DNA of 64,000 nucleotides, from contig CAYSCW010000013.1 of assembly GCA_964429795.1 (NCBI GenBank), positions 12,734 to 76,733 of the forward strand. Reading direction: 5' to 3'. Position 1 is the stretch's first letter. Every line of letters begins with the position of its first letter. Source of the stretch: CAYSCW01 sp964429795 (GTDB taxonomy: Bacteria; Acidobacteriota; Aminicenantia; Aminicenantales; Aminicenantaceae). Under the pieces are notes generated by a model. The model did no database searches. It worked only from the letters and a program-made list of their open reading frames with translations, and was not told where the DNA came from. Below, piece by piece: positions 17,925-26,645 of the stretch. The position numbers were made by a program, and so were the translations under genes.

Positions 17925-18152
17925 TTTAAAATCTTCCTTTATTGCTCTTCCACCTTTATTTCAACTGGCTTTTATAATTTTTCTTAAAAACGAAGATTTA
18001 CTTTTTTGAAAAGAATTCATTCACCGTCAATTCTTCCAGATTATCATCTATTGACTTGCTTAAATAAAGCTATCACAGGCAAAATAGCGAGTCAATACAG
18101 GAAACTCGTCTACTTATTACATTGCGTATGCTCAGGTAAGGCGACAAAGGCA

Positions 18153-18506
18153 TCAATAAGATATCACATTTTGAGCCGCTTTTTTCAGATTCCTATCCTC
18201 TGTCCATATTTCTATTCTTGAAAGAAGAGCTGAGGCTAAAAGATGAACATCTACATAGCCAAGCCCTTCCCCCATCAACCTATGCATCTCGATAAAACTT
18301 AATATCTCTTCATGATCTGCCGTTACGGCCATGGGGAGTGATCGAAGGAGCGTTAAGATTTCATCCCTGTTCCGGAGATTGCCGCAGGCCAATTCCCCGA
18401 CGATAAAGGGATGGCAGACAACTCGTCCATTCAATAAAAGATCCTTGAGCTGTGGATTCCCGTACCGAAAATGGCAAATCCAAACGGATGTATCGACGAG
18501 GACCAT
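18153..18506 (-). CDS. vapC: VapC-like PIN-domain toxin
   Basis: This 117-residue PIN ribonuclease carries the acidic catalytic residues in order: D5 (VLVDTSVW), E38 (FIVGELACG), D87 (LGYVDVHLLASAL), and D105 (WTEDRNL). VapC toxins cleave tRNA or rRNA. It starts 8 bp downstream of the antitoxin gene, the usual antitoxin-first order. All key residues are intact, so it is probably active. Confidence 0.88.
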   Translation of the reverse strand: MVLVDTSVWICHFRYGNPQLKDLLLNGRVVCHPFIVGELACGNLRNRDEILTLLRSLPMAVTADHEEILSFIEMHRLMGEGLGYVDVHLLASALLSRIEIWTEDRNLKKAAQNVISY

Positions 18507-18514
18507 AGCTGTTT

Positions 18515-18706
18515 TTACTTTAACCTTCTTCTCGAGACAGGGCGAAGCGATTTTTCTGTTCCTCCCAACTGGGCAAGCCTTTTGCTGCTTTCAATAGAAA
18601 TTAGAGCCTCGAGTCCTCGCTGGACTAGGGCTGTTTTTTCCTTGATTCCTGTCAATTCTGAAGCTTTTTCTATAAGTTTACTATCGATATTTATTGTTGT
18701 TCTCAT
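18515..18706 (-). CDS. vapB: VapB-type antitoxin
   Basis: The 63-residue protein starts MRTTINIDSKLIEKASELTG, the ribbon-helix-helix N-terminus of VapB antitoxins. Its C-terminus is basic and flexible and would wrap the toxin. I choose ATG 18706 because homologous antitoxins begin MRTT and because a palindromic operator lies immediately upstream, overlapping the earlier in-frame ATGs. Confidence 0.85.
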   Translation of the reverse strand: MRTTINIDSKLIEKASELTGIKEKTALVQRGLEALISIESSKRLAQLGGTEKSLRPVSRRRLK

Positions 18707-18739
18707 ATGCATATATATGCATGATTTATGCATATATGT
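18707..18739 (-). promoter_or_regulatory. vapBC operator candidate (palindromes)
   Basis: ATGCATATATATGCAT (18707-18722) is a perfect 16-bp palindrome that abuts the antitoxin start. A second ATGCATATAT site follows at 18728. VapBC complexes bind such inverted repeats to repress their own operon. Confidence 0.65.
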
Positions 18740-18868
18740 CAAGCCGTTTATGAATATTAATGCCTTACAATCAATTTTTTCTTCCTCTTTTTAAGAGGAC
18801 TCATTCGTTTTGCATTTTTTCTCATAAATTATTATCTTACAGCCACCTCAGGGTGGGAAATCCAAGGA

Positions 18869-18949
18869 ATGAAGTGTCCTAAGTGCCAGGCTGACAATCC
18901 TGCCACCAATTTCCCTCCTTCATCCTCTTATGTTCAGTGCAGCCGTTAG
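18869..18949 (+). pseudogene. Zinc-ribbon N-terminal fossil
   Basis: AAGGA then ATG begins MKCPKCQADNPATN and runs into unrelated sequence and TAG after 26 codons. MKCPKCQADNPA is the usual zinc-ribbon start of larger signalling proteins (kinase or cyclase with TPRs) in related genomes. The rest of the gene is missing, so this looks like the stump of a deleted gene. It overlaps the C69 dipeptidase stop codon. Confidence 0.45.
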
Positions 18950-20577
18950 TCTTTCTTGTCCTCGCCCCAGTCTGGCAGCTTGAATTGTTCGGGCTTGCTT
19001 TTTAAGACTTCTTTGAGCCATTCAGAAGGATAGCCCATTTCGCGGGGACGTCCTCGCTCATCTTTCACATAGCCGTCGTTGTATTTTGTCAAAAGGTACT
19101 CACCCAGCTCTATCCAGCGTTTGACCACCAGCTCTCCCTGACTGACCGAGTAATTTGTCAAAAATTGAACCAGGAGCTTCGGATCTGTTTTGTCTAACTC
19201 GAGCGCTATTTTCTCAATCGCCGGTTGAAGAGAAAGAAATTGGCCTTCCAGGGCTTTCTGGACATTTTGAATGTCTATAACCATAGAGGAATATTTCAGG
19301 TCGGCGTAGTTTGCCACAAAATTAAACACCCACCAAGCAGAATCCCATGAAAATTTTTGGAGATCCCCAACAGTGAATGGTTTGGGCAGGTCTTGAATAC
19401 AGCAGTAAAGAGGAATATAGCATGTCGTATAGGTGTCGTCCACGCCGTACCAATAGACACCGCCTATGGAGTTGGGGAGCCATCTCCTGGACTGGGATAT
19501 GAAAGAAAATCCTGTCTGCTGTGTTGATATTGGACGCTCCCAGCTGTATTCGACACCATCCACTTCCCAGGTGAGCCCTCGGTAGCGCACAGGGCACCCG
19601 AACGGTCCGGCATCTATGCCTTTGGTCATGTCAAACTCTGTTCCCTCATAATGGTCGCGCATGATATTCATCACGTCATGCAGGGAAAGTTTCTGGTCTG
19701 GTTTGATCCATAAAGGGTAAGGCTTTGCGTCTTCTACGCCGCGCTGAAAATCAGGGGACAAATTTAGGGATGGCGCGCTTCGGCAAAACATACTCCAGAC
19801 GCGTGCAGCACAAGTCCTGAGTGATGAGGGCTTTGGAGGGTCGTACGCGTAACGGAAACTGAAAGGCTTTCCGGATTTCTTATCATAATAACCCTTTTGT
19901 TCAGCAAAGGAGATAACATTTTCGGAGTACATACAATTCTCGGGGTCGTTTAAGGGGAACTCCCCGATACGGGACATATTGGCATGGGCGGAAATGTATC
20001 CATCCGGAATCTGCAGCGCTACCCAGTGGGCTCCTTTTCCGCCCGGACCCGGACCGATCATCTCCATGATCCAGGCTTCATCGGGATCGGCGATGGAAAA
20101 GGATTCTCCTGTACTGGCATACCCGTATTCTTCGACCAGTTCAGCCATGACTTTAATGGCCTCCCTGGCAGTTTTGGCCCTCTGGAGGGCAAGTCTCATC
20201 AGAAAGAAATAATGAAGAAGTCCGTCCGGATTTCTCAGTTCCTTGCGGCCTCCGAATGTGGTTTCGCCGATGGCCAACTGGTGCTCATTCATCAAGCCGA
20301 CAACAGCATAAGTATGGGAAACTTGCCTGGCTTCGCCCCTGATCTTGCCGTCTCTTCCTCTGATTTCGATGGTTGAGTCTGGTTTGTGGTCTTGAGCAGG
20401 AATGTATTCGAGATGAGGGAGAAATTCCCCGTCACAGGAATAGGTGATCATCACAGATCCGTCTTTTGAGGCTCCTTTTGTCACAAGAAAGCTCGAGCAG
20501 TCGTCCTCGGCCCATTGATTGACCACCAATAGACTCAAGAATAGAAGAATGGCAGGAAAGATGATTTTTTGTTTCAT
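18946..20577 (-). CDS. Exported C69-family dipeptidase
   Basis: The 543-residue protein has a signal peptide (about 1-23). Cys27 (EDDCSSFLVTKGASKDGSVM) is the expected Ntn-type nucleophile of peptidase family C69, exposed by processing. Other family blocks follow: MNEHQLAIGETTFGGR, GESFSIADPDEAWIMEM, GAHWVALQIPDGYISAHAN, IGEFPLNDPENCMYSENVI and SWERPISTQQTGFSFISQSR. It probably hydrolyses dipeptides in the periplasm. The start has an AAGGAGG ribosome-binding site, and it appears to be a single-gene unit. Confidence 0.9.
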   Translation of the reverse strand: MKQKIIFPAILLFLSLLVVNQWAEDDCSSFLVTKGASKDGSVMITYSCDGEFLPHLEYIPAQDHKPDSTIEIRGRDGKIRGEARQVSHTYAVVGLMNEHQLAIGETTFGGRKELRNPDGLLHYFFLMRLALQRAKTAREAIKVMAELVEEYGYASTGESFSIADPDEAWIMEMIGPGPGGKGAHWVALQIPDGYISAHANMSRIGEFPLNDPENCMYSENVISFAEQKGYYDKKSGKPFSFRYAYDPPKPSSLRTCAARVWSMFCRSAPSLNLSPDFQRGVEDAKPYPLWIKPDQKLSLHDVMNIMRDHYEGTEFDMTKGIDAGPFGCPVRYRGLTWEVDGVEYSWERPISTQQTGFSFISQSRRWLPNSIGGVYWYGVDDTYTTCYIPLYCCIQDLPKPFTVGDLQKFSWDSAWWVFNFVANYADLKYSSMVIDIQNVQKALEGQFLSLQPAIEKIALELDKTDPKLLVQFLTNYSVSQGELVVKRWIELGEYLLTKYNDGYVKDERGRPREMGYPSEWLKEVLKSKPEQFKLPDWGEDKKD

Positions 20578-20744
20578 TGTTAAATCCTCCTTCTTGTATT
20601 TTTATGAATGATAGAATCTAACCTATATCTGAGAATGAAAAAAATCAAGCTAAATTCTATCCAAAAGGTATTTGTATTATGGGCAAGCGAATAGTGTCCC
20701 CTGGTTCTGTTTTATTGTTTATTGGTTCTGCATTGGTTCTGCGA

Positions 20745-20773
20745 TTGACTGCAATTTTTTTCTGTGCTATAAG
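20745..20773 (+). promoter_or_regulatory. Sigma-70-type promoter of the DUF364 gene
   Basis: TTGACT (20745-20750), a 17-bp spacer, then TATAAG (20768-20773), 26 bp before the start codon. Just upstream are three GGTTCTG words. Confidence 0.6.
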
Positions 20774-20799
20774 CTTTTTCTGGGAATCAGACAGAAGTA

Positions 20800-21546
20800 A
20801 TGAAGAAGACCAAAGCTATACTTAGAGATATTCTCTCCTCTTTACATTTAGATGACAAAGTATCTGATATTCGTACGTGTGTGTACTGGACAGCGGTCAC
20901 TTCATCTCGCTGCGGCCTTGCCTCTTCCATGGCGGCCTCCATCCTTCCCTCTGAAGGGCACCAAGTGGAATCCGCTGGGAATCTTCTTCCCATACAAGCA
21001 AGAGCATTGGCAGAACTATCCCTATCAGACCGCATCCTTGAAGCTTCGATTGGTATCGCTGCAATAAATTCCATACTGCCTATTGATGAGTCTTTATGTG
21101 TTGACTTGAATGCTGAAGATGAAATTCGCTCACAAGGAAAGGGAAAACGGATAGCGATTATCGGGCATTTCCCATTTGTCAAAAGCCTAAGCGCAGAAGC
21201 TCGAGAATTGTGGGTTTTTGAACTCCCAGGACGTGAGCGTCCCGGGGACATTATAGACAATAAGGCCGAGTCACTTCTCCCGCAGGCAGAAGTAATCGCC
21301 ATAACCAGCACCACATTGATTAACCACACATTGGGAGGCATCCTGGATCTTCTTGCGCCAGATGCCTACAAGATGATGCTTGGCCCGAGTACTCCTTTAT
21401 CGCCGCTGTTGTTTGAGTATGGATTTGACGCAATATCTGGTTCCATTGTAGCTGATCGAAATCAAGTGCTCAATTGCATAAGCCAGGGAGCAAATTTTCG
21501 GCAGGTGAAGGGCGTGCGAAAAGTGATCCTGCGCTGCAAATTGTGA
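20800..21546 (+). CDS. DUF364 (putative heavy-metal chelation) protein
   Basis: This 248-residue cytoplasmic protein shows the DUF4213/DUF364 layout. A short N-terminal part ends in NLLPIQARALAELSLSDRIL and the EASIGIAAINSIL segment. The Rossmann-like DUF364 half follows, with IAIIGHFPFVKSL, LWVFELPGRERPGDI, LLPQAEVIAITSTTLINHTL and MLGPSTPLSPLLFEYGFDAISG. The family has been linked to metal handling and to methyltransferase or corrinoid gene clusters. An MttB-like gene lies about 1.4 kb away, so a link is possible. The family biochemistry is not established. Confidence 0.85.
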   Translation: MKKTKAILRDILSSLHLDDKVSDIRTCVYWTAVTSSRCGLASSMAASILPSEGHQVESAGNLLPIQARALAELSLSDRILEASIGIAAINSILPIDESLCVDLNAEDEIRSQGKGKRIAIIGHFPFVKSLSAEARELWVFELPGRERPGDIIDNKAESLLPQAEVIAITSTTLINHTLGGILDLLAPDAYKMMLGPSTPLSPLLFEYGFDAISGSIVADRNQVLNCISQGANFRQVKGVRKVILRCKL

Positions 21547-21748
21547 TCTGGCCTTTAACTCTGAATATTTTTTTCTTTTATTGGCCTCCCTTCTGCTTAT
21601 CTTCCAAGTATATTTCAACTCAGGCCGCTCTTTGTCTTCAGCGCTGCGCAAGACGTGATTTATAATCAGCCCCAAATTCATAAAAGGTTGCAAAAGAGTC
21701 AAAATTGAGATAAGAAAAAAAAGACTGATAAAAAGGAGGAATCTTTCT

Positions 21749-21936
21749 ATGGAAGAAAGGATCATTTCTTTCTGTGGATTGGACTGCTCAGAATGCCCGG
21801 CTTATATTGGCACTCAGAAAGGAGACAAAGATCTTATCGAGAAAACAGCAAAACGATGGTCAACCTCCAAGCACAAGCTGGAACCAGATGATATCATCTG
21901 CGATGGCTGTACTTTTATCGACAAGAGATTGGCCAG
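21749..21936 (+). CDS. DUF3795 protein, 5' part (truncated by assembly gap)
   Basis: An AAAGGAGGAA ribosome-binding site precedes MEERIISFCGLDCSECPAYIG, the cysteine-rich N-terminus typical of DUF3795 proteins, followed by DGCTF. About 62 codons are visible before the N run at 21937. The family is small (about 100-150 residues), so the missing part would fit in the gap. The function is unknown; metal binding is likely from the cysteines. Confidence 0.7.
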
Positions 21937-22036
21937 NNNNNNNNNNNNNNNNNNNNNNNNNNNNNNNNNNNNNNNNNNNNNNNNNNNNNNNNNNNNNNNN
22001 NNNNNNNNNNNNNNNNNNNNNNNNNNNNNNNNNNNN
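21937..22036. other. Assembly gap (100 N)
   Basis: Exactly 100 undetermined bases separate the DUF3795 start from the 3' end of a minus-strand gene. The true length is unknown. Confidence 0.99.
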
Positions 22037-22190
22037 TCAGTAATTCTCTTTTGTATAACTCTGGAACGTTAAGAGAGAAACCTCTGCCTAATCCCCACAA
22101 TATATCTGGGAAACCATATCTTCTTGTGCTCTGATGATGATCTCCAAATGTCATAAACATAACATTGTCTATGCTATCGGAGTGACATCC
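22037..22190 (-). pseudogene. Coding continuation downstream of an in-frame TGA
   Basis: Directly after the TGA at 22193-22191, the same frame stays open for 51 codons to the gap. It reads GCHSDSIDNVMFMTFGDHHQ, then RRYGFPDILWGLGRGF and SLNVPELYKREL, which looks like genuine protein rather than chance. It is probably the C-terminal part of the upstream gene. A single TGG-to-TGA change would give EIYWGCHSDS. Confidence 0.6.
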
Positions 22191-22826
22191 TCAATAAATT
22201 TCTTTGAGTGAAAAATCGGTCACCTCTTCAGCATTGAGGACATAGTGATTGCCGCCAGGCTTTTCAGGACGATGAATGATATAACCATTCTCAGCAAGGA
22301 AATCGAGTGCTCCCAGGTCAAGGCTTAGACAGCTGACAGCAATAAAGGCAAGCTTATCTTTTCCTATACCTGAAGGTTGATATTTATCGAGTAAATCATA
22401 TATTTGATCTCTCTTCTTTAGTATATTTTCTTTTAAATGTTGACTGTGTTTCTCTGCAGCCTTCACTATTATTTCCTCGTCTCTCTGAGTAAATAAAGGA
22501 AAGTTGATGTAAAAAAGATCCTTCTCCTGTCTTATAATTTCTAGCCGCAGAAGATCATTAATTTTAGTTTTGGAAGAACTCAATCTTGACTCAATTTCTT
22601 CCCTTTTCATGGGCGACTCTGCCATTTTCAACAATAACAACTTGACCTCTTTTGGGCTACAGATAACATAAGGATTGTATTGGGGATCATTATTTTCGAT
22701 GCTTCCCACGATGGCAATCTGAAGCTTTCTCTCTTTCTGACTGAATCCTTGGTTTTGAAGGACAGCTAAAGCAAAAAATATAATAGAAAAACACACAAAC
22801 AAGAGAATCATTTTTTTGTAATGCAT
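22191..22826 (-). CDS. Exported/membrane-anchored protein with wHTH-like segment (C-terminus cut by TGA)
   Basis: The start at 22826 (MHYKKMILLFVCFSIIF) is preceded by AAGGAGGTTGGT; a longer upstream reading lacks this. An N-terminal hydrophobic segment (about 6-24) anchors or exports the protein. The next region (about 55-105) reads like a winged helix (VKLLLLKMAESPMKREEIES, then KTKINDLLRLEIIRQEKDLF), followed by helices and GKDKLAFIAVSCLSLDLGAL. It ends at TGA, but coding sequence continues in the same frame, so this is probably an interrupted gene. The family is not recognised. Confidence 0.6.
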   Translation of the reverse strand: MHYKKMILLFVCFSIIFFALAVLQNQGFSQKERKLQIAIVGSIENNDPQYNPYVICSPKEVKLLLLKMAESPMKREEIESRLSSSKTKINDLLRLEIIRQEKDLFYINFPLFTQRDEEIIVKAAEKHSQHLKENILKKRDQIYDLLDKYQPSGIGKDKLAFIAVSCLSLDLGALDFLAENGYIIHRPEKPGGNHYVLNAEEVTDFSLKEIY

Positions 22827-22951
22827 ACCAACCTCCTTTTTATTAAAGGACGTAAATTCCACAGAAAAAGTTGGCAAAAAAACCCTATTTTTCATGAGGG
22901 AAAAGATGTACTTGATAATCTGACAAGTAGTCTTATGACAGTCTACATATT

Positions 22952-24409
22952 TTAAACTTCTCTTTTACTCAATTCAGCCTGTTGTACAATCTGACGAAGC
23001 TTTTCTTTCACTTTGACAGGTAAAAGCTCAGGTTTATGCTCAACGAGCATTTTCTCAATTCTTTCCGTGGCGCGCTCGGAAAAGGATTTAGCGCCCTTCT
23101 CAAGCCAGCCCCCGTATGTTGCCCGCTCAAAAAGCGAAGGGTACCAGCGCTCACGGTAATGTTTGAGCGTATGATCTGCTTTGAGGAATTCACCGTCAGG
23201 GCCGACTGCAGCTATTACATCCACAGCCAGGGTCTCTTCATTAACCTCAAATTCTTTGGCATAAGCCTTTATCCAGCTCACAATTTCGTCGCATAAGGCT
23301 AGCTGGACAAAAGAGAAAGTCAAACCGGATTCAAGATACCCGAGGTCATGGATGAGGTTGCTGCCTGCAAGGGTTTCGACAACAAGGCTCAGCGCCGCTT
23401 CTGCCGCTGCCTGTTGGTCGCTGACCTTGGCCTCTGATGCTCCTCCGATGGCAAACATGGGAAGACCGTAGAAATGAGCTAATGCCTGGGTAACGGTTCG
23501 TTCCGGCTCGCAGTAAGATGTCACTAGGGTTTTCATGTCAAATGTTCCACCAGGCGGCATACCGGGAACAATGACTGGCGATCCCTCGCGCACCAACTGC
23601 GAAAGCACCAAGCCCACAAGAACGCCTGCATAATCCAAGGCAACGGAACCGGCAGGGGTGACCGGGCTGGTGATGGCTGCTGTAGAGGTTGGGATGTAAA
23701 GGGAAGGAAGATTTTTTTCGGCCAGGAAGAGGAGCTTCTCCAATGCTTCTTTGTTGTGCCTCAACCCTGAAACGGCGTTGATGTAACAGGCGACCATAGG
23801 CTTTTCTCTCAATGCCTCCACACTGCCCATTAAGGCTTCGGCCATTTTGACGGCATCCCGACAACCTTCTGTTTCATAAGTAACGAAAATTATAGGTTTG
23901 GTGGTATAATTCAGCATAGCCTCCATCTGGTAGCGGTCAGCCAAGGTTCCATCGACATCTGAGGGCAGGAGCATGGACATCACAAAATCTATGTTGGGAA
24001 GCGCATCGCAAAGAATGACTCCTTCCTCTACGTCTTTTACCAACGGGCCTCGGCGTTTGCCGGTGCGGTGGTCGATGATGTTGAGGCAATCTGAACCAGG
24101 GCCAAAAAAACAATTATACCCTTCAACCGGCATTGCGGGTTTCCCATGTCGATCATATAAAACGACTCTTTTAGGGACAGTCTTCAAGGCATTTTCTATC
24201 AATTCAGAGGGTACGCGTACAAGGTTCCCGTCTTCGACCCGGGCTCCCGCCTTCTTGATTAGCCGGACAGCCTTTTCCAGAAAAAGGCGCACTCCAACGC
24301 GCTCCAGGATTTCTAGGCTTGCCTCATGGATTCGTTGACACTTCTCTTCAGAAAGACGGGGCAGACGAAGCTCATGGGAGATCTTCTTTTGTTTATCGGG
24401 ATCAATCAT
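22952..24409 (-). CDS. MttB-family methyltransferase (non-pyrrolysine)
   Basis: The 485-residue protein is of the trimethylamine methyltransferase (MttB) superfamily. Recognisable blocks are IHEASLEILERVGVRL near the N-terminus, GYNCFFGPGSDCLNIIDHRT, SPVTPAGSVALDYAGVLVGL, GGASEAKVSDQQAAAEAALS and LGYLESGLTFSFVQL. The frame has no internal TAG, so it lacks the pyrrolysine of true trimethylamine enzymes. It resembles the non-Pyl branch, some members of which demethylate glycine betaine or related quaternary amines onto a corrinoid protein. No corrinoid protein is encoded next to it. It follows an MFS transporter gene by 48 bp. Good ribosome-binding site AAGGAG. Confidence 0.85.
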   Translation of the reverse strand: MIDPDKQKKISHELRLPRLSEEKCQRIHEASLEILERVGVRLFLEKAVRLIKKAGARVEDGNLVRVPSELIENALKTVPKRVVLYDRHGKPAMPVEGYNCFFGPGSDCLNIIDHRTGKRRGPLVKDVEEGVILCDALPNIDFVMSMLLPSDVDGTLADRYQMEAMLNYTTKPIIFVTYETEGCRDAVKMAEALMGSVEALREKPMVACYINAVSGLRHNKEALEKLLFLAEKNLPSLYIPTSTAAITSPVTPAGSVALDYAGVLVGLVLSQLVREGSPVIVPGMPPGGTFDMKTLVTSYCEPERTVTQALAHFYGLPMFAIGGASEAKVSDQQAAAEAALSLVVETLAGSNLIHDLGYLESGLTFSFVQLALCDEIVSWIKAYAKEFEVNEETLAVDVIAAVGPDGEFLKADHTLKHYRERWYPSLFERATYGGWLEKGAKSFSERATERIEKMLVEHKPELLPVKVKEKLRQIVQQAELSKREV

Positions 24410-24457
24410 TGCGATTCTCCTTTTTCAGGTTTATACAAGAAAAAAATTTTGTATTAT

Positions 24458-25717
24458 TCAGAGGACAAGTGTTTCTTGTGTCCTGCTCTTGCGTCCAGCG
24501 CTTTTATGCATGATGGCAAAGGCTGATAGCAGACCTAAGATACTCAAGATGACTATGAAAGTGAAGAAATACCTGTATCCCATTCCCCCTGGGTATCTAT
24601 CCAGCAAGATTCCTCCTAGCATGGGCATAAATATATCTGGAGTGTAGCCGACGACAGAGACGATTCCAGTCACAGTGCCTGTTATGATAAGGGGAATTCC
24701 TCCTTCCTCCAACAGAGCATAGTAAATGCCCCTTAAGGCGAATATGGCCAATGAGGCGACGGCTGTATTCACAACTAAGATCAAAACAAGTTGCGGGTTT
24801 CCCGGAGTGAAGATAAAAACGCCAAAACTGATGATTAGGATTCCAAAAGACCAAGAGACGGTCTTGGAGATGCCTATGTTGTCCGCCAGAAACCCAGCGC
24901 CGAGAGCTGCTAAGGGTTTGAGCCACATTTTCCCGACGCCGACAGCTCCACCAAAAACGACACTCATCAAGAAAACATCTGTGGCGTAGGGCGTGAAATA
25001 ATAGGATCCCCAATAGGCGCTGTAGGCGGCCAGAATGACTATCGATATCATCCAGACTACGGGCATCTTTAAAACCATGATGATCTGGGTTAATCCGATC
25101 TTCTGCTTTTTGTCTGCGTCGTTCTCACCAAGGGAGTCTTCCAGAGCAAACCAGGCCATTATTCCGATCAAGATGTCCATGATCGAGAAAAGAATGATTA
25201 CCCATGAGAGAGCAAGTTTTCCGCTGCCCAACCTGGCGAAAACAGCCAGCAAGGCTGTTGAGCTTGCCAGTTCAGCAATCCCTCTCCCGCTCTCCAGGAT
25301 GCCGAAGGCCCGGCCTTGTTCATCACTGGGAGCCCAGTTCCGGGTTGCCTTGATCAGCGCTCCCCAGAAAGTAAGGGTACAGCTCACTCCCCAAAAAGCA
25401 TGGACAGCGATAGACAACAGATAAGAAGGAAAAGAGGCGAAATACAGACCGGATATGCCCGTGGCCAGCATGGATAGAGTGATGAGTTTTCGCGAAGATA
25501 CACGGTCGGCCAACCAGCCTCCGGGAAAATAGGAAATCAAAGCTGCGGTGCCGAATACGCTCATCAGGATACCGAGCTGAGTGTTGGAAAGATGCAAAGC
25601 CTTTTGGAGGGGAATATAGTAGACCTCCCTGAGAAAGGGGAGAAGATAGATAATTCCGCCGGAAAGGCAGAGACAGGCCATGACCAGCCAGCGTCGGAAT
25701 GTGCTCACCGCAGTCAT
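24458..25717 (-). CDS. MFS transporter
   Basis: The 419-residue protein has about 12 transmembrane helices. The loop 2-3 motif GGWLADRVSSRK and the region RAFGILESGRGIAELASS fit the major facilitator superfamily, closest in style to organophosphate/anion antiporters (GlpT/UhpC-like), with YYFTPYATDVFLMS in the second half. The substrate is unknown. It is upstream of, and probably co-transcribed with, the MttB-family gene, so it may import that enzyme's methylated substrate. Its start codon overlaps the stop of a prolyl aminopeptidase remnant (ATGA). Confidence 0.88.
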   Translation of the reverse strand: MTAVSTFRRWLVMACLCLSGGIIYLLPFLREVYYIPLQKALHLSNTQLGILMSVFGTAALISYFPGGWLADRVSSRKLITLSMLATGISGLYFASFPSYLLSIAVHAFWGVSCTLTFWGALIKATRNWAPSDEQGRAFGILESGRGIAELASSTALLAVFARLGSGKLALSWVIILFSIMDILIGIMAWFALEDSLGENDADKKQKIGLTQIIMVLKMPVVWMISIVILAAYSAYWGSYYFTPYATDVFLMSVVFGGAVGVGKMWLKPLAALGAGFLADNIGISKTVSWSFGILIISFGVFIFTPGNPQLVLILVVNTAVASLAIFALRGIYYALLEEGGIPLIITGTVTGIVSVVGYTPDIFMPMLGGILLDRYPGGMGYRYFFTFIVILSILGLLSAFAIMHKSAGRKSRTQETLVL

Positions 25718-25995
25718 TCAAATTCTTTTACTGAATTCACCAGAACAGATCGAAGAGGCTCTGCATTTGCCGAATGTCCGGCCCTTTCCACAATGATGAG
25801 TTTAGACTTCGGCAGCTTCTTGTGCAGTTTATAGGCTGTGATCGGGGGACAGATCACATCATAGCGGCCGTTTATAATTGTTATTCGGTAACGTGCCCCT
25901 TGATTTCTGTATAATCCAGGTAAACTATATAATAAATTGGATGTAAAAGCGCAGCCAAATAGATTTGAGAGAAGGCAAAGGAAATATTTAGTCAA
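25714..25995 (-). pseudogene. Prolyl aminopeptidase (alpha/beta hydrolase) C-terminal remnant
   Basis: The last 55 or so codons read IINGRYDVICPPITAYKLHK, then LIIVERAGHSANAEPLRSVL. This is the C-terminal third of a proline iminopeptidase-type alpha/beta hydrolase, including the catalytic Asp (GRYD) and His (AGHS). The nucleophile-elbow half is missing, and the first 40 codons have no homology I can see, so the piece cannot be an active enzyme. It ends on the MFS start codon. Confidence 0.75.
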
Positions 25996-26533
25996 TGCTT
26001 TTCTTTACTTCGTCAACCTTCTCTTTATATATTTCATGGATAAAATTCCGATCGAATTCCCGCTCTTCCTCTAACATGGATTCTTGCTCTGCCTGGTTGA
26101 AATAATTCATTACCGGAATGAAAAAATGCTTATCCTCTTTTTTTATATGTTGGGGATAAAAGTGAACTAATTCCTGTAAACATTCTAAAATTGTGTGTAT
26201 CGCATTCCCATCTCCTTCTTTGTATTTTCTACTTGCATCCACAAGTTCTGTCACCTTTTTTCTTCCCCAACGATGTTCTCCAATCAACTCTTCCATCGTT
26301 TTCCTGTGTTGCTCTTCCAGCCTCTTAGATTTAAGATCCCGGAACAATATGTTCTCTTCTTTTCCATGATGTAACCGATCAGCATAAGTGCGGATAAAAT
26401 CAATAGCTTTCTCTATAAATTCAAAACTCGCTCTTTTTTCTTTTTTTATTCTCTCTACTTCCTTTTCCATCAATGCAATCATACGTTCAATAAGTCGATG
26501 TTCCATCATCAACAGTCCAATGGGCATAACCAT
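25988..26533 (-). CDS. Hemerythrin HHE-domain protein
   Basis: The protein is about 181 residues when started at ATG 26533, which has a GAGGAG ribosome-binding site; an upstream TTG is less likely. It carries the histidine/glutamate ligands of a non-heme di-iron four-helix bundle in order: LLMMEHRLIERMI, RLHHGKEENILF, GEHRWGRKKV and VHFYPQHIKKEDKHFF. Such proteins bind O2 or NO and act in oxygen sensing, iron homeostasis or protection from oxidants. Cytoplasmic. It has the same direction as the neighbouring remnant and overlaps its nominal start by a few bases. Confidence 0.88.
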   Translation of the reverse strand: MVMPIGLLMMEHRLIERMIALMEKEVERIKKEKRASFEFIEKAIDFIRTYADRLHHGKEENILFRDLKSKRLEEQHRKTMEELIGEHRWGRKKVTELVDASRKYKEGDGNAIHTILECLQELVHFYPQHIKKEDKHFFIPVMNYFNQAEQESMLEEEREFDRNFIHEIYKEKVDEVKKSID

Positions 26534-26645
26534 AGTTGGCAATCTCCTCAATGAGATGAGAAGTTTTTAACATAGAAAAAAGAAAGAGTCAAAATTGTTT
26601 CAACAAAACGGCGCATAATGCTGCAAAATCTGAAAATATCGCATT

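Noticed and set aside
18750..18800. Small inverted repeat CCTCTT...AAGAGG after vapB upstream region
   Set aside because: The stem is six pairs with no T tail on either strand in the right orientation, so no terminator is called.
22191..22193. TGA as a selenocysteine codon
   Set aside because: No convincing SECIS hairpin follows the codon, and a single TGG-to-TGA change gives a more natural IYWGCHS. No selenocysteine genes were seen in the window.
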